Source: Pontederia crassipes (Eukaryota; Streptophyta; Magnoliopsida; Commelinales; Pontederiaceae). Taken from it: a DNA stretch of 64,000 nucleotides. A program made the position numbers and the translations under genes. Every line of letters starts with the position of its first letter. The stretch's first letter is position 1. The stretch covers positions 22,820,157 through 22,884,156 of the forward strand of contig CM060192.1 in assembly GCA_030549335.1 (NCBI GenBank), given 5' to 3'. Below are positions 12,975 through 24,609 of this stretch, one piece after another. The notes beneath the pieces are model-generated. The model made no database searches. It saw nothing but the letters and a program-made list of their open reading frames with translations, and was not told where the DNA came from.

Positions 12975-14711
12975 AATTTTGATATTTTTTTCATATAAAT
13001 AAGTCATACTTCTATTAATTTTAAAATATATTAAACTTTGTCTAAATTAATTAATATTATGATGAATATATGTTTTATTATTTAAATAAGTATATCAATC
13101 AAATGATATTGTATATGATCAAATAAGATCATAAGGTCATGTAATGAAAATTAAGATATCATTAACATCTTATATAATATTAGGAGTATAACACACTTTA
13201 CAATAAGTTAATTGACTTATTATGTAACGAAAATTTTCTCTTTACAATAGGTCCATTGACCTAACGCATGTGCTACAACTTATAGTTCAAAAATGAATTG
13301 TATAGTCCTTTTAGATACAAGATTAAAAAGATAAGATCATAAAATTATAGGATTGTATGAACTAAATTGAGTTTTTAACAACATTGGTTATTATAAGGGT
13401 CATAAATTATCCATGAACAAGCACAACTCAATAGACTGTAAAATAAGTAAAATGCATGAGACTATATTGTTCATGTATTTTATGTCGTCGTGAGCCAAAT
13501 TTGTGCGCACACCACCATCACTAAGATTGAACCTCTCATGAAGTAATAATCATGGGTTCATAATACTTAAGGAGCAAATAAAATTATTATATGAAACATC
13601 ATGATAATTAGATTAAGAGTTATAAAATACCATACTATAGGAAATTATCAGGTATCAAATCAATGTGTCTCTTGCAAAAATTCATGATGAGATCAATCGT
13701 AATCGGTAACTTCTATTGTGAAATAGTCTCTTGGGACATTTTCATCAAACATCATTATAAAGAAATTATTACAAGATCAATATAATTTTTTTTAACTTGA
13801 TTGATCATTTCACACATCTTTATAGATGGGTTGAGTATCTTCTAATGTGTAAAGTATCTTTCAACTCGTACATTATCTTTAAACTCATTACGAAAGTGTT
13901 TTCAATTCCATATATCATTTTTCAACTCACGAGAGAGGAGTAACTCATTACCTAAGTTGATTGATGTCAACTTATATTGGAATAGCTCTTCAACTTAACA
14001 TTTTACAAATTTTATATTATTTAACTTATATCTATCTTTGGTGCACATCATAAGAGATTATAAGATAATATAAAATGGTAAAAGATTCAAATAGGGTATG
14101 ATGATTGCAACTCATATCTAGAATAATTAAATATTGTTATGTAAGTGTGAAATTCATGGTCCGTAATTCATAGGCATCATCATAAAGATAATCATATCGA
14201 TGAAAAATTGATCACAAAACACAAATGGGCCACTGGTCATACAAAATTCATGTTGAGTTTGATCATCTTGAAGCAAATCAAGTCTCAATATACCTTGCTA
14301 AATTCGACACAGAATTAAGTGGGGTTAAGATTAGACTCAGGCTGAGTTCATTTGTTCATAATATAGGATCAAACAATCCAATACGTAAGCATGAGTCAAT
14401 CTAGAGTCGATATGGGCTGAATTCATGGATTATCATTATGCGCACTATTTGACTATGGAACTCTGAACATATTGACATAAACTCGATTCTTAGGATTTCA
14501 ATTTGAAGAATTGCTCGAATCATCAGTGGAGTGTGGCGGTGTTCGATTGGACACAACCTGGATTCTAAGAAATGTGGTTCACAAGTTAGGGGGATTTAAG
14601 GATAGTTTTCCAAGAAAACATCATGTATGATCAATAAGAAGTTAAGGAAAAAAAGGAGAAATAATAAGTTAGGAATTTGAAGTAGCAATTTTGGGTTGAT
14701 TCTTTATAGTA
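12975..14711. other. Intergenic spacer with small palindromes
   Basis: No gene recognised. Two near-palindromic words, ataagttaattgacttat (about 13204) and taggtccattgaccta (about 13249), follow the same leader word tttacaata, suggesting a small duplicated motif. Otherwise unremarkable AT-rich sequence. Confidence 0.45.
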
Positions 14712-14739
14712 CACTATAAGAAATATGACAAATAGCCAT

Positions 14740-16075
14740 GCAAGTTAGCGTCTAAAAAATCGCAATGCTAAATTGACCTTAACAAAATCGAAACAACCAC
14801 ACAGTTGGGTCAAAAGACACACGACACCATCTGCCTCTAAATATTGTTAAATTAGCATTGCAATTGCATTACACAAAGTCAGTGTCAAAGATGGCACCTA
14901 TTCAATGCTATAAAGCCACTATTAGTGCACGTGCAAGGTCAAAACTATGCGATAACGTGTCAAACATAGTGTAACCTGAGACACAATGTTGACGTTGTAT
15001 AGCCCCTCTTTTTGCGCCAATCTCAGTGATATCGTGGCTTCAACACATGGTGATGCTAGCAGTACATGCATCCTTGTGATGCCAATATGAATCTAACGTA
15101 TCATATAAAAAATTATGCATCACTATTGCGACCCTAAGGTAGCATAATTTTTTTTAAAAAAAAAGTCTCCATGCCTCCCTTACTAAAGTTTAATTAATAA
15201 GTTGTTGAATATTAATTATAATTGTATTCATAGATGTATATGAATACAAATGCACATATATGTACATATATATACATGTTATATATGTATACAAATACAA
15301 AGATATATATATATATATATATATTTAAATAGGTAATGTTAATTTACTATGTATGTGCATTTGTTAACATAAATATTCATCTAATTAATATACCTATATA
15401 TATACATATTAAATAAATATGTAGCATATCTTAATGCTCAATATATATACGGACATAGACATCTATATACATATGTATATGTATATATAGATACATTATA
15501 TACAAAAGCATACATATATGTATATATATTGATATAATTAGTTAATGTCAGCTTATCTACACATTTGTTAATATAAATAGTATATATATTGATATAATTA
15601 GCTGATGTAATCTTATGTACAAATTTGTTAATATAAATAGTATGTGTGTGTATATATAAATAGTATAACATATTTCATCTAATTTATATACCTATGTGTG
15701 TGAGCGCGCATGCACACACATATATATTAATAAATTATATATACACCACATATCATATCTTAATTATGAGCATATATTTATGAATCATTTTTTATTTCCT
15801 TAAACATACAATTATGAGCATATTATTAAGCTATATGTTTTTCTTCAATTGTGCAATTAAAAAATTCAAATATAGGTACATAATAAAGATTAATATTTAT
15901 ATTCATCATCATAGTAGTGACACAATAGTCAACTAGTAAATGGCTCTCTTTGGTGTCATCTTAGCGCCACCATCGCTCCATGTGTATTTAGATGCTAATT
16001 TAGACACACAATAGAGTCTCTTTAGCGTTGCAACTTCCCAACACTACTTCGTGTTGAAACTAGTTTCCAGAATGG
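14740..16075 (+). repeat. CACTA subterminal repeat region
   Basis: Short words such as gcgctaa, agcgtcgcaa, gatgctaatt and gcgccacc recur in both orientations at 14740-15130 and 15940-16075. In this superfamily such motifs are binding sites for the TNPA-type protein. The same words, in the same two-block layout separated by a TA/TG-rich microsatellite, are found at 62.77-64.0 kb and, without the microsatellite, at 43.61-44.14 kb. Confidence 0.7.
15190..15780. repeat. TA/TG-rich microsatellite zone with a 60-bp tandem duplication
   Basis: Long runs of TA, TATG and CACA words. Within it, 15521-15580 and 15581-15640 are successive copies of a 60-bp unit that starts tatatatattgatataatta and ends gttaatataaatag. 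A more diverged third relative lies near 15331-15372. An analogous zone sits between the two subterminal blocks of the related CACTA element at 63.0-63.64 kb. Confidence 0.75.
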
Positions 16076-17169
16076 ACTATTTGGCATCCTTATAGTCTCG
16101 AATTAGGGTTGCATGTTTTGGAGGTGTTAAATATTTAACCTTAAATTCCCCTCTTTTTGTTTTCACTTTTCAATATGTTACCATTGTTGTCTCTGTCGCC
16201 ATTTGTATTCACTGTCGTCATCGCCATGTTCGCCGACACCCTCCATTCAGCCAAGCCCTGACGCTGACGTCCTCCACTTGCCCTTTCCTCTCCTTCCTCA
16301 TCTAACAACCTCTCAGCCACGCTGCCCCTCCTCCTCCAAGCTCACCTCGTCAATCAATCTGCCAAGCCACATATCGTGGCCACAACTCATTGTCATATGT
16401 TTCTCAACCCGCATATCGTGGCCACCACTCGTCGTCATCTGGTTCTTGTTTTCATTTCATATATTGTATGTTAGTGAATTCTCTTCTAATTAGAGCCTTG
16501 AAATCTGTGTTGCATATCTACAAATCAAAGTATAAGGCTTCTCATAAGGCTTTGTATATGTTTCTATCACTCCCAATATAATGTGGAGATGCAAATTTGG
16601 ACTAGTGGATGCTCATTAACAAGTAATCTCAGTACATAACTCTTCTAGTATTGAATTATCAAATTCTCAAGCAACTGAAATAAAAATGATATTGAGATAA
16701 TCGATTGCGGAGAATGCAAATAACAAAACAATTTCATAATACATCAAAACTTGCCTAGTCGATTCTTACCTGCATGAAGATTGAGATGAGCATCTATATA
16801 GTGAGTTTGGTAATTTGTAAGGGGCTTCATTTTCTCTGCATAACTTTTGCAAAGGATTTAGATTATATATCAAATGGGAAGAATGTGTAACCTTCATGAT
16901 GATTAGAGAAAATAAGGAACTAATTTTCTAAAAATGCTAAAACATGATCGAAATTTGACAATTTTTGAATTTAGGAAATTTGGAGAATTGCATATAGAAA
17001 TCAATCCTTTAGTTTCAAATGATGAGTTGTTAAAACTAAGATACGAATATTTTGCCAATTGATTGAAAAGTGAAGTGAGAACTTTTTTTTATTATTCGTG
17101 AATATTATTCTTTTATAACTTTCAATTAGCTTTGTCTTTCAATATTTTATAAGTTATCAATGGCTTAGT

Positions 17170-17918
17170 GACAACTTCGAGAATTAGAGATTTCGATTAT
17201 GGACCATACAAATAAATCTGTAGTTACTGTGGCGTCACAGTTAATGGATACAGATTTCATGCAGAAAAATATGGTCGATAAAGTTCAACTATTAATGACG
17301 ACATATGTGTTTTAGAAAACATATAAGGGCACAATGAGTTGGATTGCTATGGTATTAAAGAAGAAATCATAGAGTTATCATATTTGAAAAAATTGAACAA
17401 GTCATGGTGATAAAATGTCGTTGGTTCGATCCATAAAAAGGATTTAAGAAGATCAAACATTTAAATTGGTGAATATTAAGCCTCAATCGACACTTCAACG
17501 ATCCACTTATATTGGCAGAATAAGTGCAATAAGTGTATCACACTAAGTATCTATAAAAAAAAGAACCAAGGATGAATGGTGCGTGTCATGCAAAGTGAGA
17601 AGTAGACTATTCTTAACAGAAACAATGATAGATGATCATGAAATATTAATATCAAATGATTATTATTAAGAAGATTATTATTAACAATGATCGAATGTTT
17701 CGGTAGATAATTATTATTAAGAAGATTGAGTGAACGAGATAATTAATATAGTCGAAGAATTTGATAATATTTAATTAGCGGATGACGCTAAGCCAATGGA
17801 AGAATTCAATTCAAATGATCCTTTGGAAGCAAACATCGATAATTTTATTGACGATGACTCAGATGATGATAGTAGTGATGATGATGAAGATGAATCAGAA
17901 TATGAGACAAGCAAATAA
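17170..17918 (+). pseudogene. CACTA TNPD transposase, C-terminal remnant (DUF4216-like plus acidic tail)
   Basis: Around 17170-17480 the fragments VNGYRFHAEKYG, GHNELDCYGI and EEIIELSYLKKLNKS follow each other in the order of the DUF4216 domain found at the end of plant En/Spm TNPD transposases (family form: Y-HVNGFRFHT, then NEIDYYGVL-EIIELEYLG). The frame changes several times. It is followed at 17778-17918 by an open 46-codon acidic tail beginning ADDAKPMEEFNSNDPLEANI and ending in a run of D, E and S with a TAA stop. The same tail occurs in the minus-strand copy at 47131-47424 (KPMEKFTSNDLLEENVHNFI). The catalytic domain is absent, so no activity is possible from this copy. Confidence 0.7.
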
Positions 17919-19182
17919 ATGGTGTAGTTATTTTAAAAATCTATATTATATGTTTTTAACTTTATAAATCAAATATAACCATGACATGAGCTTGATATTT
18001 CTTTTCAAGTATGGTTACTATATATTGAGCATATGCATCATCCCATTCTTCTAGATAGTCATTCAATATTAGTGAGTCATCTCGACTACCAAGTGATATA
18101 TTTATTGTGTATTTGATTTATATCTATATAATCATTATTTTTTATTTTAATGATGATAGTTGTTACATCACCATGTAAACACTTCATCACATTCTAGTGC
18201 CCGCTCGACACGAGCACACCCAATGACGATCAACATATTACGATAGGTGATATATTTTTTTGTTATTTAATTTATATTTTCCATATAATTGCATTAATCA
18301 TTTTGTATGGTAATGGTGATAGGTCATTGATAGGACAAATAGTTAGATCATCACATTCTGACGTTCGTTCGATTAGTAAGTTGGCACCACCACGCGGCTA
18401 TGACTGGATTGCCATGGATCAAGATGTAATGAATACTGCACGAGTTGAGAACTTTAGAGCATATATCATTTATTTAGTTTGAGTTAATATTACACCAATG
18501 ATTTATTTTTTTAACAGTGTTCGTCGATCATCTTGGGCCTTCATAACCTACACCCATTGCAGCGTATGATGATTCATCTTCGAATGAAGAAGAGACATTC
18601 CATGACCATAGTTGTCAGAGTCAATAATATTGCTCCACCATAAGTTAAATAAGTTTTATAAATTTTATTATAGTTTACCATATAATTTGAAAAATATTTT
18701 TTTTGAATATTGCAAGACTATTTTCATACCCACTTCTATCGTGTGGATATGAGTGCTCTTGTCTTTGCTCACTTGCCAAAAGGGCAGAATCGTGGAAGGA
18801 TGTCCTGATTGAAGTGAAGGATGATATCTTTCGTTCATTTATTGTATGAATTATGTATTTTGTATTATTTTTAAATTACTAACTTTCATAATTTTTCAGA
18901 AACCAAATTAGTTTCATCTTGAACTCAATTTAGGGACGATAGAGACAGAGATGTTTCAAGGAGGTGGTTGCAAAATGCCTTTGAAATTGATTGTATAAAT
19001 TTTTCAAAGTCATCACATTCATCAACATCTCTATCGAGTAGGGCATATAGAGATCCCAAAGTATATTAGACGTCCAATTTGAAAGTCCCTTTGTAGAAAA
19101 TTATAACTAAATTTATATTTGAATTGTTTTACTTAATTTATCATTTTACAAAGTTTAGATATTTGATGTTGATGCAGGATGA

Positions 19183-19850
19183 ATGAAGATTGACAAAGAA
19201 AGTCTGAAACAACAAAAGTTAATAGACTTTACAAGTTGGAAGTCCTTAAACATACAAAATGATCGATCTAATTTGACGAGCATCGTAGGAGCATGGTTTG
19301 ATTTAAAACTTTTTATCTTTCATTTACTTCTTTTTGCAAAATTTAAAATTTTATTGCAGAAGGAGAAAGAAGGGGGTCTTGTCGACTTTTGTACAGTCTA
19401 CGAGGTTACACATAAGAATAGGAAGACCAACGACTTGAACATGTATAGTGTTCCTAGAGTCTTGGTAAGTCTCATAACATGCTTATTTGATTCTTGGAAT
19501 TAGTCTAAATTGTTTCTCAAACTTGCAATGTTTAAATCTTTTAAGATGCATATAATGGAAAAAATGGTTGAGAAATATGGGGATGATTCTAGTACTCATC
19601 CGCCAAGTAACCTATCTAAAAGATTATTAATATTTTTAATGTTATATAACACTTTATATGTTTATAAAACTTATCTACTTCATAGTGCGATATTGCTCCT
19701 TGGAGGAGGTGGCTGACATGAAATGAGGCAGATACTTAAGGGATTTAGGAATAGCACTCAGAAGATCAGAGGGTATGTTGTTGGCTTGTCTACTCCGAAT
19801 TCATTTGAGTCACCTGAGCTAATATTGTATAGTTTCAAGGGATTTATTGC
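19183..19850 (+). pseudogene. CACTA TNPA/Transposase_24-like fragment
   Basis: The segment VYEVTHKNRKTNDLNMYSV (about 19396-19455) followed by RVLVSLITC and, after what looks like a retained intron boundary, KMHIMEKMVEKYGDDSS resembles the plant Ptta/En/Spm TNPA domain (Pfam Transposase_24, family pattern L-THT-KDG-V---YE). The minus-strand element has the matching stretch YEATHKSIKTNDL ... RRVLVSFITC at about 45180-45310. A later block GFRNSTQKIRGYVVGLSTP (about 19741-19800) fits the typical downstream G-RGRVYGLG motif. Frames are interrupted, so the copy is not functional. In active elements this protein binds the subterminal repeats. Confidence 0.6.
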
Positions 19851-19864
19851 TGAGCAACTTACTC

Positions 19865-21955
19865 CACTCTTGCAGATTATTCAGACCATCATCCGATCTT
19901 AGATCCAGATACAGAAATCTATCTCCCAAGAACCTTAAGTAACAACAGGAAGCACATAATTCTTAACTATCTGGGTATTAGTCAAGGCAAATTACCTTTC
20001 ACCTATCTTGGTACTCTAATTTCAAACAAGTATATTCCTATCTCCCAACAAAAAGCTTTAATTGATAAGACTACTGCTTGTATTGATGGTTGGAAAGTCA
20101 ACACTCTTTCCTCGATTGGTAAAGTGGTCTTAATCAAATCTGTTCTCAGTAACATTCCTAATTATGCTATTGGTTCCACTTGTATTGCGGATACATTTCT
20201 TGGCTCACTTGAGAAAAATGCTAGGAGATTCTTATGGAGCAACAACAATAATTAAAGCTAAATATTGATATTAAAAATGCTAGGAGATTCTTATGGAGCA
20301 ACAACAACAATATTATGGAGGCTCTCATCTAATTTCTTGGGCCATGATTTAGAGATCTCTTCAGGATGGAGGCTTAGGGGTTAGAAGTATTCACAAAGCT
20401 AGATATGCCATTCTGGCCAAGCGGGTCCTGGCCTTCCTAAATCACCATCCCACGCCTTGGGTGCAATTAATTAAAGCTAAATACCTAGATTATCATCCCT
20501 GGACATCTCCTATCTCTTATCACAATCCATCTTGGTGCTGGAGACTAATGATTAAAACCCACAAGGAAATCAGGCATGGGCTTAAAAAACATATTGGCAA
20601 TGGCTCATCTACTAATGTAATCAAAGATCCCTGGATTTTTTGCATACCTATGGTCTTCATGCGTACTTACATTAATATTGATATTAATCTGGAAGATATG
20701 TGTGTTAGTGACTTTATTTCTAATAACATGCACTAGAATACTGATCTTTTACAATTATGCTTTGGCCTAATTCTCGCCGACCTTATTGCCTCAATTTTTA
20801 TCACACCTGCTGCCGGTGATGAAAAATGGTACTAGGTACATGATCCGACTGGGAAAGCTACTGCTAATTCTATTTACCATTCTCTGTGCCGCCATACCAC
20901 CACACTCCCTAATCAGTCTGGACGGCCTGTTTGGAATCTCATCTAGAAGTTTAGAACTCCGTAAAAAATTAAACTTCTCATGTGGAAAGTTGCCCATCGC
21001 CGCCTCCCCACTCTTGCCTGGCTCGCTCAGTTCATTCCCAATGTGAATCCTATCTGTCCTATGTGTGGCTTATACCCTAAAACGATGGATCATCTCTTCC
21101 ATGAATATGCTGACGCCTCGGGCTTATGGTCTTTTGTTCAGTCCAAGCTTAGCTACTCCTTCCAGTTTTTGCTTACCTGGAACATGGGTGACTGGAGTCT
21201 TGAGGGCCAGGATCTTACCTTAACTTCCAGAATTTTCATCCTCTCGTTGATTGCTTTTTCCAATTGGGCAATTTGGAAGCGGATAAATGAGTTCCATTTT
21301 GGTTCCAAACGGGCAACCACTGACTCAATGTGGGAGAAGGCCTTGGCCTGGTACTCGGAATTTGATGATTACCATAGATCTGAGGCAGCTCACACACTTG
21401 CACTCCTCCATCCCCAGGGCACACTGTTTGGCCACTGGGAGACCCCGTCTGCTTCCTAGGCCAAGATCAATTCCGATGGCTTCTTTTGCCGTTGGACCTT
21501 GGTTAGCGATGCAGGGTTTATTTTGCGCAACACTAACACTATCTTCATCTGTGCAGGTTCCATTGCTTGCAAGGCTACATCGACGTTGCAGGCGGAGGCT
21601 TTTGGAGTTCTTTGGGGACTTCGTGTTAGCAAGCAGCTCGGATTGTAGAACATCATTCTAAAGTCGGATTCCTCCACTCTGATCGACATTATCAATGGAA
21701 GGCTTGAAATACCTTGGAAGCTTTGAAACCTCACCAAGGAAATACATAATCTCTTATTTTTTTTGTAAACTCTCAATGTAATCACTGTCCTAGACACTCT
21801 AATTATACTACAGACTATCTTGCTCGTCTTGAAAGATCTATTGCACATGATATTTTTTGGGAGGACAACCTGTCGTCGGACCTCCGATATATTTTGTATT
21901 AGGACTCTTCTAATCAATATATCTAGCACTTGCATTTTGTTTTTTAAAAAAAAAC
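19865..21955 (+). mobile_element. 5'-truncated L1-type LINE, ORF2 3' part with RNase H, pseudogene
   Basis: Only the C-terminal part of ORF2 remains. From about 19.87 kb the end of the reverse transcriptase is readable (LNYLGISQGKLPFTYLGTLI, then DGWKVNTLSSIGKVVLIKS, FLWSN). A plant zf-RVT region follows at 20960-21140 with KLLMWKVAHRRLPTLAWL and CPMCGLYPKTMDHLFHE. An RNase H domain at about 21460-21880 shows INSDG, LQAEAFGVLWGLR and LKSDSSTLID, which supply the usual D, E and D residues. A short A tract (about 21946-21955) ends it. Stops or frame changes separate the RT, zf-RVT and RNase H segments (the frame 20980-21459 ends just before the RNase H), and a 59-bp tandem duplication lies in the RT part. 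No target duplication was found. The missing 5' part includes the endonuclease and RT palm. It abuts the CACTA TNPA fragment. Confidence 0.85.
20214..20310 (+). repeat. 59-bp tandem duplication inside the LINE
   Basis: The word aaaaatgctaggagattc plus the following ttatggagcaacaaca occurs at 20214-20248 and again at 20273-20308. The repeat interrupts the RT frame directly after the FLWSN motif. The intervening bases (ttaaagctaaatattgatatt) resemble sequence found downstream at about 20470, suggesting slippage or template switching. Confidence 0.8.
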
Positions 21956-22860
21956 TCGTGTGGTAGGAAAATAAATAATAACTATAAATTTAACTATATA
22001 AAAATAATTTTGTACGGACCAAACCAGGAAGCATGCAGCTGCATGCGTTAGATTTTCTTGGTCTAATCTGTACTGCTCACTTGCCACTGTTGACTTCCGA
22101 AAGGGCGACGACGCCGTCTCTCTTGTTATGTTCCTGCATGGAAACAACAAGTACAAAACATATTGTTCAGTTGGGTGTCCAGTTGCCCTACACATTTAAC
22201 AACCTCTCAATTATATATCCATCATCATCGAATAGGCAACTTGATCCATGTTGATGAGAAAAAAAAATGACAATTTATATCTAAGGCATCACAAATTAAC
22301 AATGAGATTCAAGAGCAAATGCTATATGAAAATTTTATTTTTATCTATTTAACACATATTTTATTTTATCTCTTTAATAAAGTTAAATAAAAAGTGCATA
22401 GCTCTCGTTGCATGCTTACCAAAGCAAGGATTTAAAGTTGAAACTTAAAGGTTATAAAGTTGTCAGTAAAGCTCTATAAAAATCGTATGGCAAGCTCATT
22501 CTTTTTTATTAAGTCGCTTCATTTTTCTATTAATTTAATTATGATCGAAATCACTCGTTTCGAGATAAGGTTGTGGAAGTTGAACTATAAATAAAACAAG
22601 AAGCGTAAGTTTTTGTACTGGATATGCAAATATAAATTTATAAGAATATTAAGAATATCCATCTACAAATAATTATATTCATATCAGCTACAGCAGTAGG
22701 ATCTGACTGCCAAATAAAATCCACAAGATTCCCTGCGTCGGTCTACAGTGTGGCGTTCAAAGCTCTCCATTTGGCCGTGCCCTCTCTCGGTTAACTAGAC
22801 TTGCGAAAGTTTTAATTTGCTTCCTTCAAATTCAAATTTATCAAGCTGACCAAATACAAT
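21956..22860. other. Intergenic spacer, no gene recognised
   Basis: A perfect palindrome gcatgcagctgcatgc lies at about 22031-22046. The segment around 22690-22830 is less AT-rich and could be old genic sequence, but no protein similarity was seen. The last bases (22853-22860, aatacaat) are the target duplication of the following element. Confidence 0.45.
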
Positions 22861-23427
22861 TAGGAGTGGCACCCGACCTTTTTCAGGACGAGGAGTGTCC
22901 CCCGCTCCGACCCCGCCCTCTCGGTTCGGGGAAAACTTTATTCTCCATCCCGATTCTCGCAGGACCGAAATTCTACTAGGACCCTGATTCTTAAAATTTT
23001 TTATTTAAAAATATGAAAAATAGAAATAATCAATTATTATATGTTATATATATAATATTCATGCACAAAATCATAAATATATCATTATTATAAATTTCAC
23101 AACATAAACTTCAAATTTATTTATAAGTTCCACAATATAAAATTCAATTTTGCCACAAGTTCCACCATAACATAATTTCAAATTTTACCACAACACAAAT
23201 TTCAAATTTAATATAAGTTTAAATTACAACACCAAATATTTTAACAACATTTGTAAAAAAACAATAAAAGGACATTCATCATGTTTCTTCATTTCATTCT
23301 TCACCGCATTGACTGAATTGCAACTTGATTGCTTTCAACTAGAGTGACAAATTGATGATCGCCTCCATCTATTTTTGCATAAAAAATTAAAATAATTAAA
23401 ATGTGATTAATTGAAAAGAATTTAGAA

Positions 23428-23994
23428 TTAAAAAAAATTAAAAACAAAATGGGCGATTGAATCACCTCTGCACTGTGCACAGAGGTGATTCAAACACCCA
23501 AATAAGGGGGTGATTGAATCGTGTCTGCCAGCCGGATGACCTTCCGTCTTCGACCTCAACCTGCCCGCGTCCTCGACGACAACCGGATGCCATGCTTGGA
23601 CTTCGACACGGGCGATGGCAGAGAGGTGAGGGAGCGAGAGGGCGCGGGCTATGAGGGATCCGAGGCTGATGGCGAGGGAGAGGGCGACGTCCATGGTCAT
23701 GGTGATGTCAACATGCTCGGAGCAGGATGCCGAAAAGGTGGGCATGGCTAGGGACAAGGCCGGGATGACATCCTCACGAATGCTGGTGGCGGCGTGCGCA
23801 GCAAAATGGTGGACGAAGAAGAGGAGGAGGGTAAAGGAAGGGCGACCGTAACCATGGCCATGGTCGTGGTGGGCAGCCGGCTTGGTGAAGGAGAAGTCGG
23901 ATGCCATCCCACGTGCCTTAGTGGAGCAAGGAGGCAGGATGCCATTGGAGGAGGTGGAGAGGAGGAGCTGATATGAATGGGGAGGAGGTGCCAT
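23428..23994 (-). CDS. Unrecognised 188-residue open frame inside the hAT-like element
   Basis: The longest open frame of the element. Its start ATG is followed by APPPHSYQLLLSTSS; it has a hydrophobic stretch (about residues 52-68, PSFTLLLFFVHHFAAHA), a His-rich stretch before it (HHDHGHGYG), and another aliphatic stretch (MDVALSLAISLGSLIARALS). It resembles no family I know. The DNA is GC-rich while both flanks are AT-rich, so a captured host exon is possible. Overlapping frames are open on the other strand too (23521-23751, 23651-23851), which GC-rich composition alone would produce. The 3' end runs across the hairpin at 23458-23492. I doubt that this is an expressed gene. Confidence 0.2.
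   Translation of the reverse strand: MAPPPHSYQLLLSTSSNGILPPCSTKARGMASDFSFTKPAAHHDHGHGYGRPSFTLLLFFVHHFAAHAATSIREDVIPALSLAMPTFSASCSEHVDITMTMDVALSLAISLGSLIARALSLPHLSAIARVEVQAWHPVVVEDAGRLRSKTEGHPAGRHDSITPLFGCLNHLCAQCRGDSIAHFVFNFF
23458..23492. repeat. Perfect 13-bp inverted repeat (hairpin)
   Basis: The arm TGAATCACCTCTG (23458-23470) is followed by a 9-base spacer and its exact reverse complement CAGAGGTGATTCA (23480-23492). A partial third copy, tgattgaatcgtgtctg, follows at about 23511. It lies at the junction between the AT-rich and GC-rich parts of the hAT-like element. Confidence 0.9.
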
Positions 23995-24609
23995 GAGGAG
24001 GAGAAAGGTTTCCTAAGGAGGGTTTAATGGCGAATAAGGGGAGCTCGTGATAAGAATAGGCAATGTGTGTCGGGGTCGCCAGATAAGGTGGAGAAGGATG
24101 CCGTCCAGCCATCGTGAACTTCATATGGTAAAGAAAAAAAAGGAAAAAATATACCTTGTGAACTCGGAGTCAGATTCATCGTCAGAGACGTCATCGGTGA
24201 TTGACAGTCGAAGAAACGTCAGCGGCTGGCAGTCGAAGGAACGTCGACGACCGGTGGCCAACGGTTTGAGAGATTAGGGTTAGATTGTTGGAGTCTTGAG
24301 AGGAGAGACTATTGATAGGAAGAAGAAAGAGAATAGTTAGGGTTTTATGTGTTATATATAAAGAAATGGACGGGCTCCGATGTAATCTAATGGATGATAA
24401 TTCTAATAAATTATTATTTAAAAATAATGACACGGGAACCCGACGGGGCGGGGGTAGTCCACCTCGCCCCGATCCCCAAAAGAGGGGTCGGGGGAACTTT
24501 GGCCCCCATCCCCGTCCTAGCGGGGGAAGAAATCCCTGAATGCGGGCCCCGGATGGTAAATCCCAAAAGTCCTATAGGGGCGGGGTATATTGTCATCCCT
24601 AAATACAAC

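Larger units (their letters stand above)
14712..19862 (+). mobile_element. CACTA (En/Spm) transposon, internally deleted, right end lost
   Basis: Begins with CACTATAAGAAATATGAC, a CACTA-type terminus, followed by dense subterminal repeats (gcgtc, gatgctaa, gcgccaa words), a T/A/G/C-poor microsatellite zone and a second subterminal block. Next come a CT-rich leader (about 16150-16480), the C-terminal part of the TNPD-type transposase (about 17170-17918) and a TNPA/Transposase_24-like region (about 19180-19850). The order matches autonomous plant CACTA elements, but the catalytic Transposase_21 domain is missing between about 16.6 and 17.1 kb. No inverted terminus was found on the right, where a LINE now lies. 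The element at 43.6-64 kb belongs to the same family: the acidic tail and TNPA blocks match closely. Confidence 0.75.
22861..24601. mobile_element. hAT-like non-autonomous element, 1.74 kb, GC-rich subterminal repeats
   Basis: Starts TAGGAGTGGCACCCGACC and ends ATATTGTCATCCCTA; the inverted right end reads TAGGGATGACAATATACC, so the termini agree as TAGG-RTG-CA. Flanks are AATACAAT (22853-22860) and AATACAAC (24602-24609), an 8-bp duplication with one difference, the size typical of hAT. Both ends carry G/C runs such as CGGGGCGGGGG and CCCCGCCC. The centre has an AT-rich part (22990-23450) and a GC-rich part (23500-24280) with an open frame on the minus strand. Two smaller relatives with TAGGG...CCCTA ends lie at 51773-52393 and 60800-61273. 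No transposase was recognised. Confidence 0.65.

Noticed and set aside
15438-15671. Tyr/Ile-rich minus-strand open frame of 77 codons
   Set aside because: Entirely a translation of the TA/TG microsatellite and its 60-bp tandem duplication.
19678-19690. TTCATAGTG as the inverted right terminus of the CACTA element at 14712
   Set aside because: Only the first six bases fit, no matching GTA duplication follows, and TNPA-like sequence continues beyond it.
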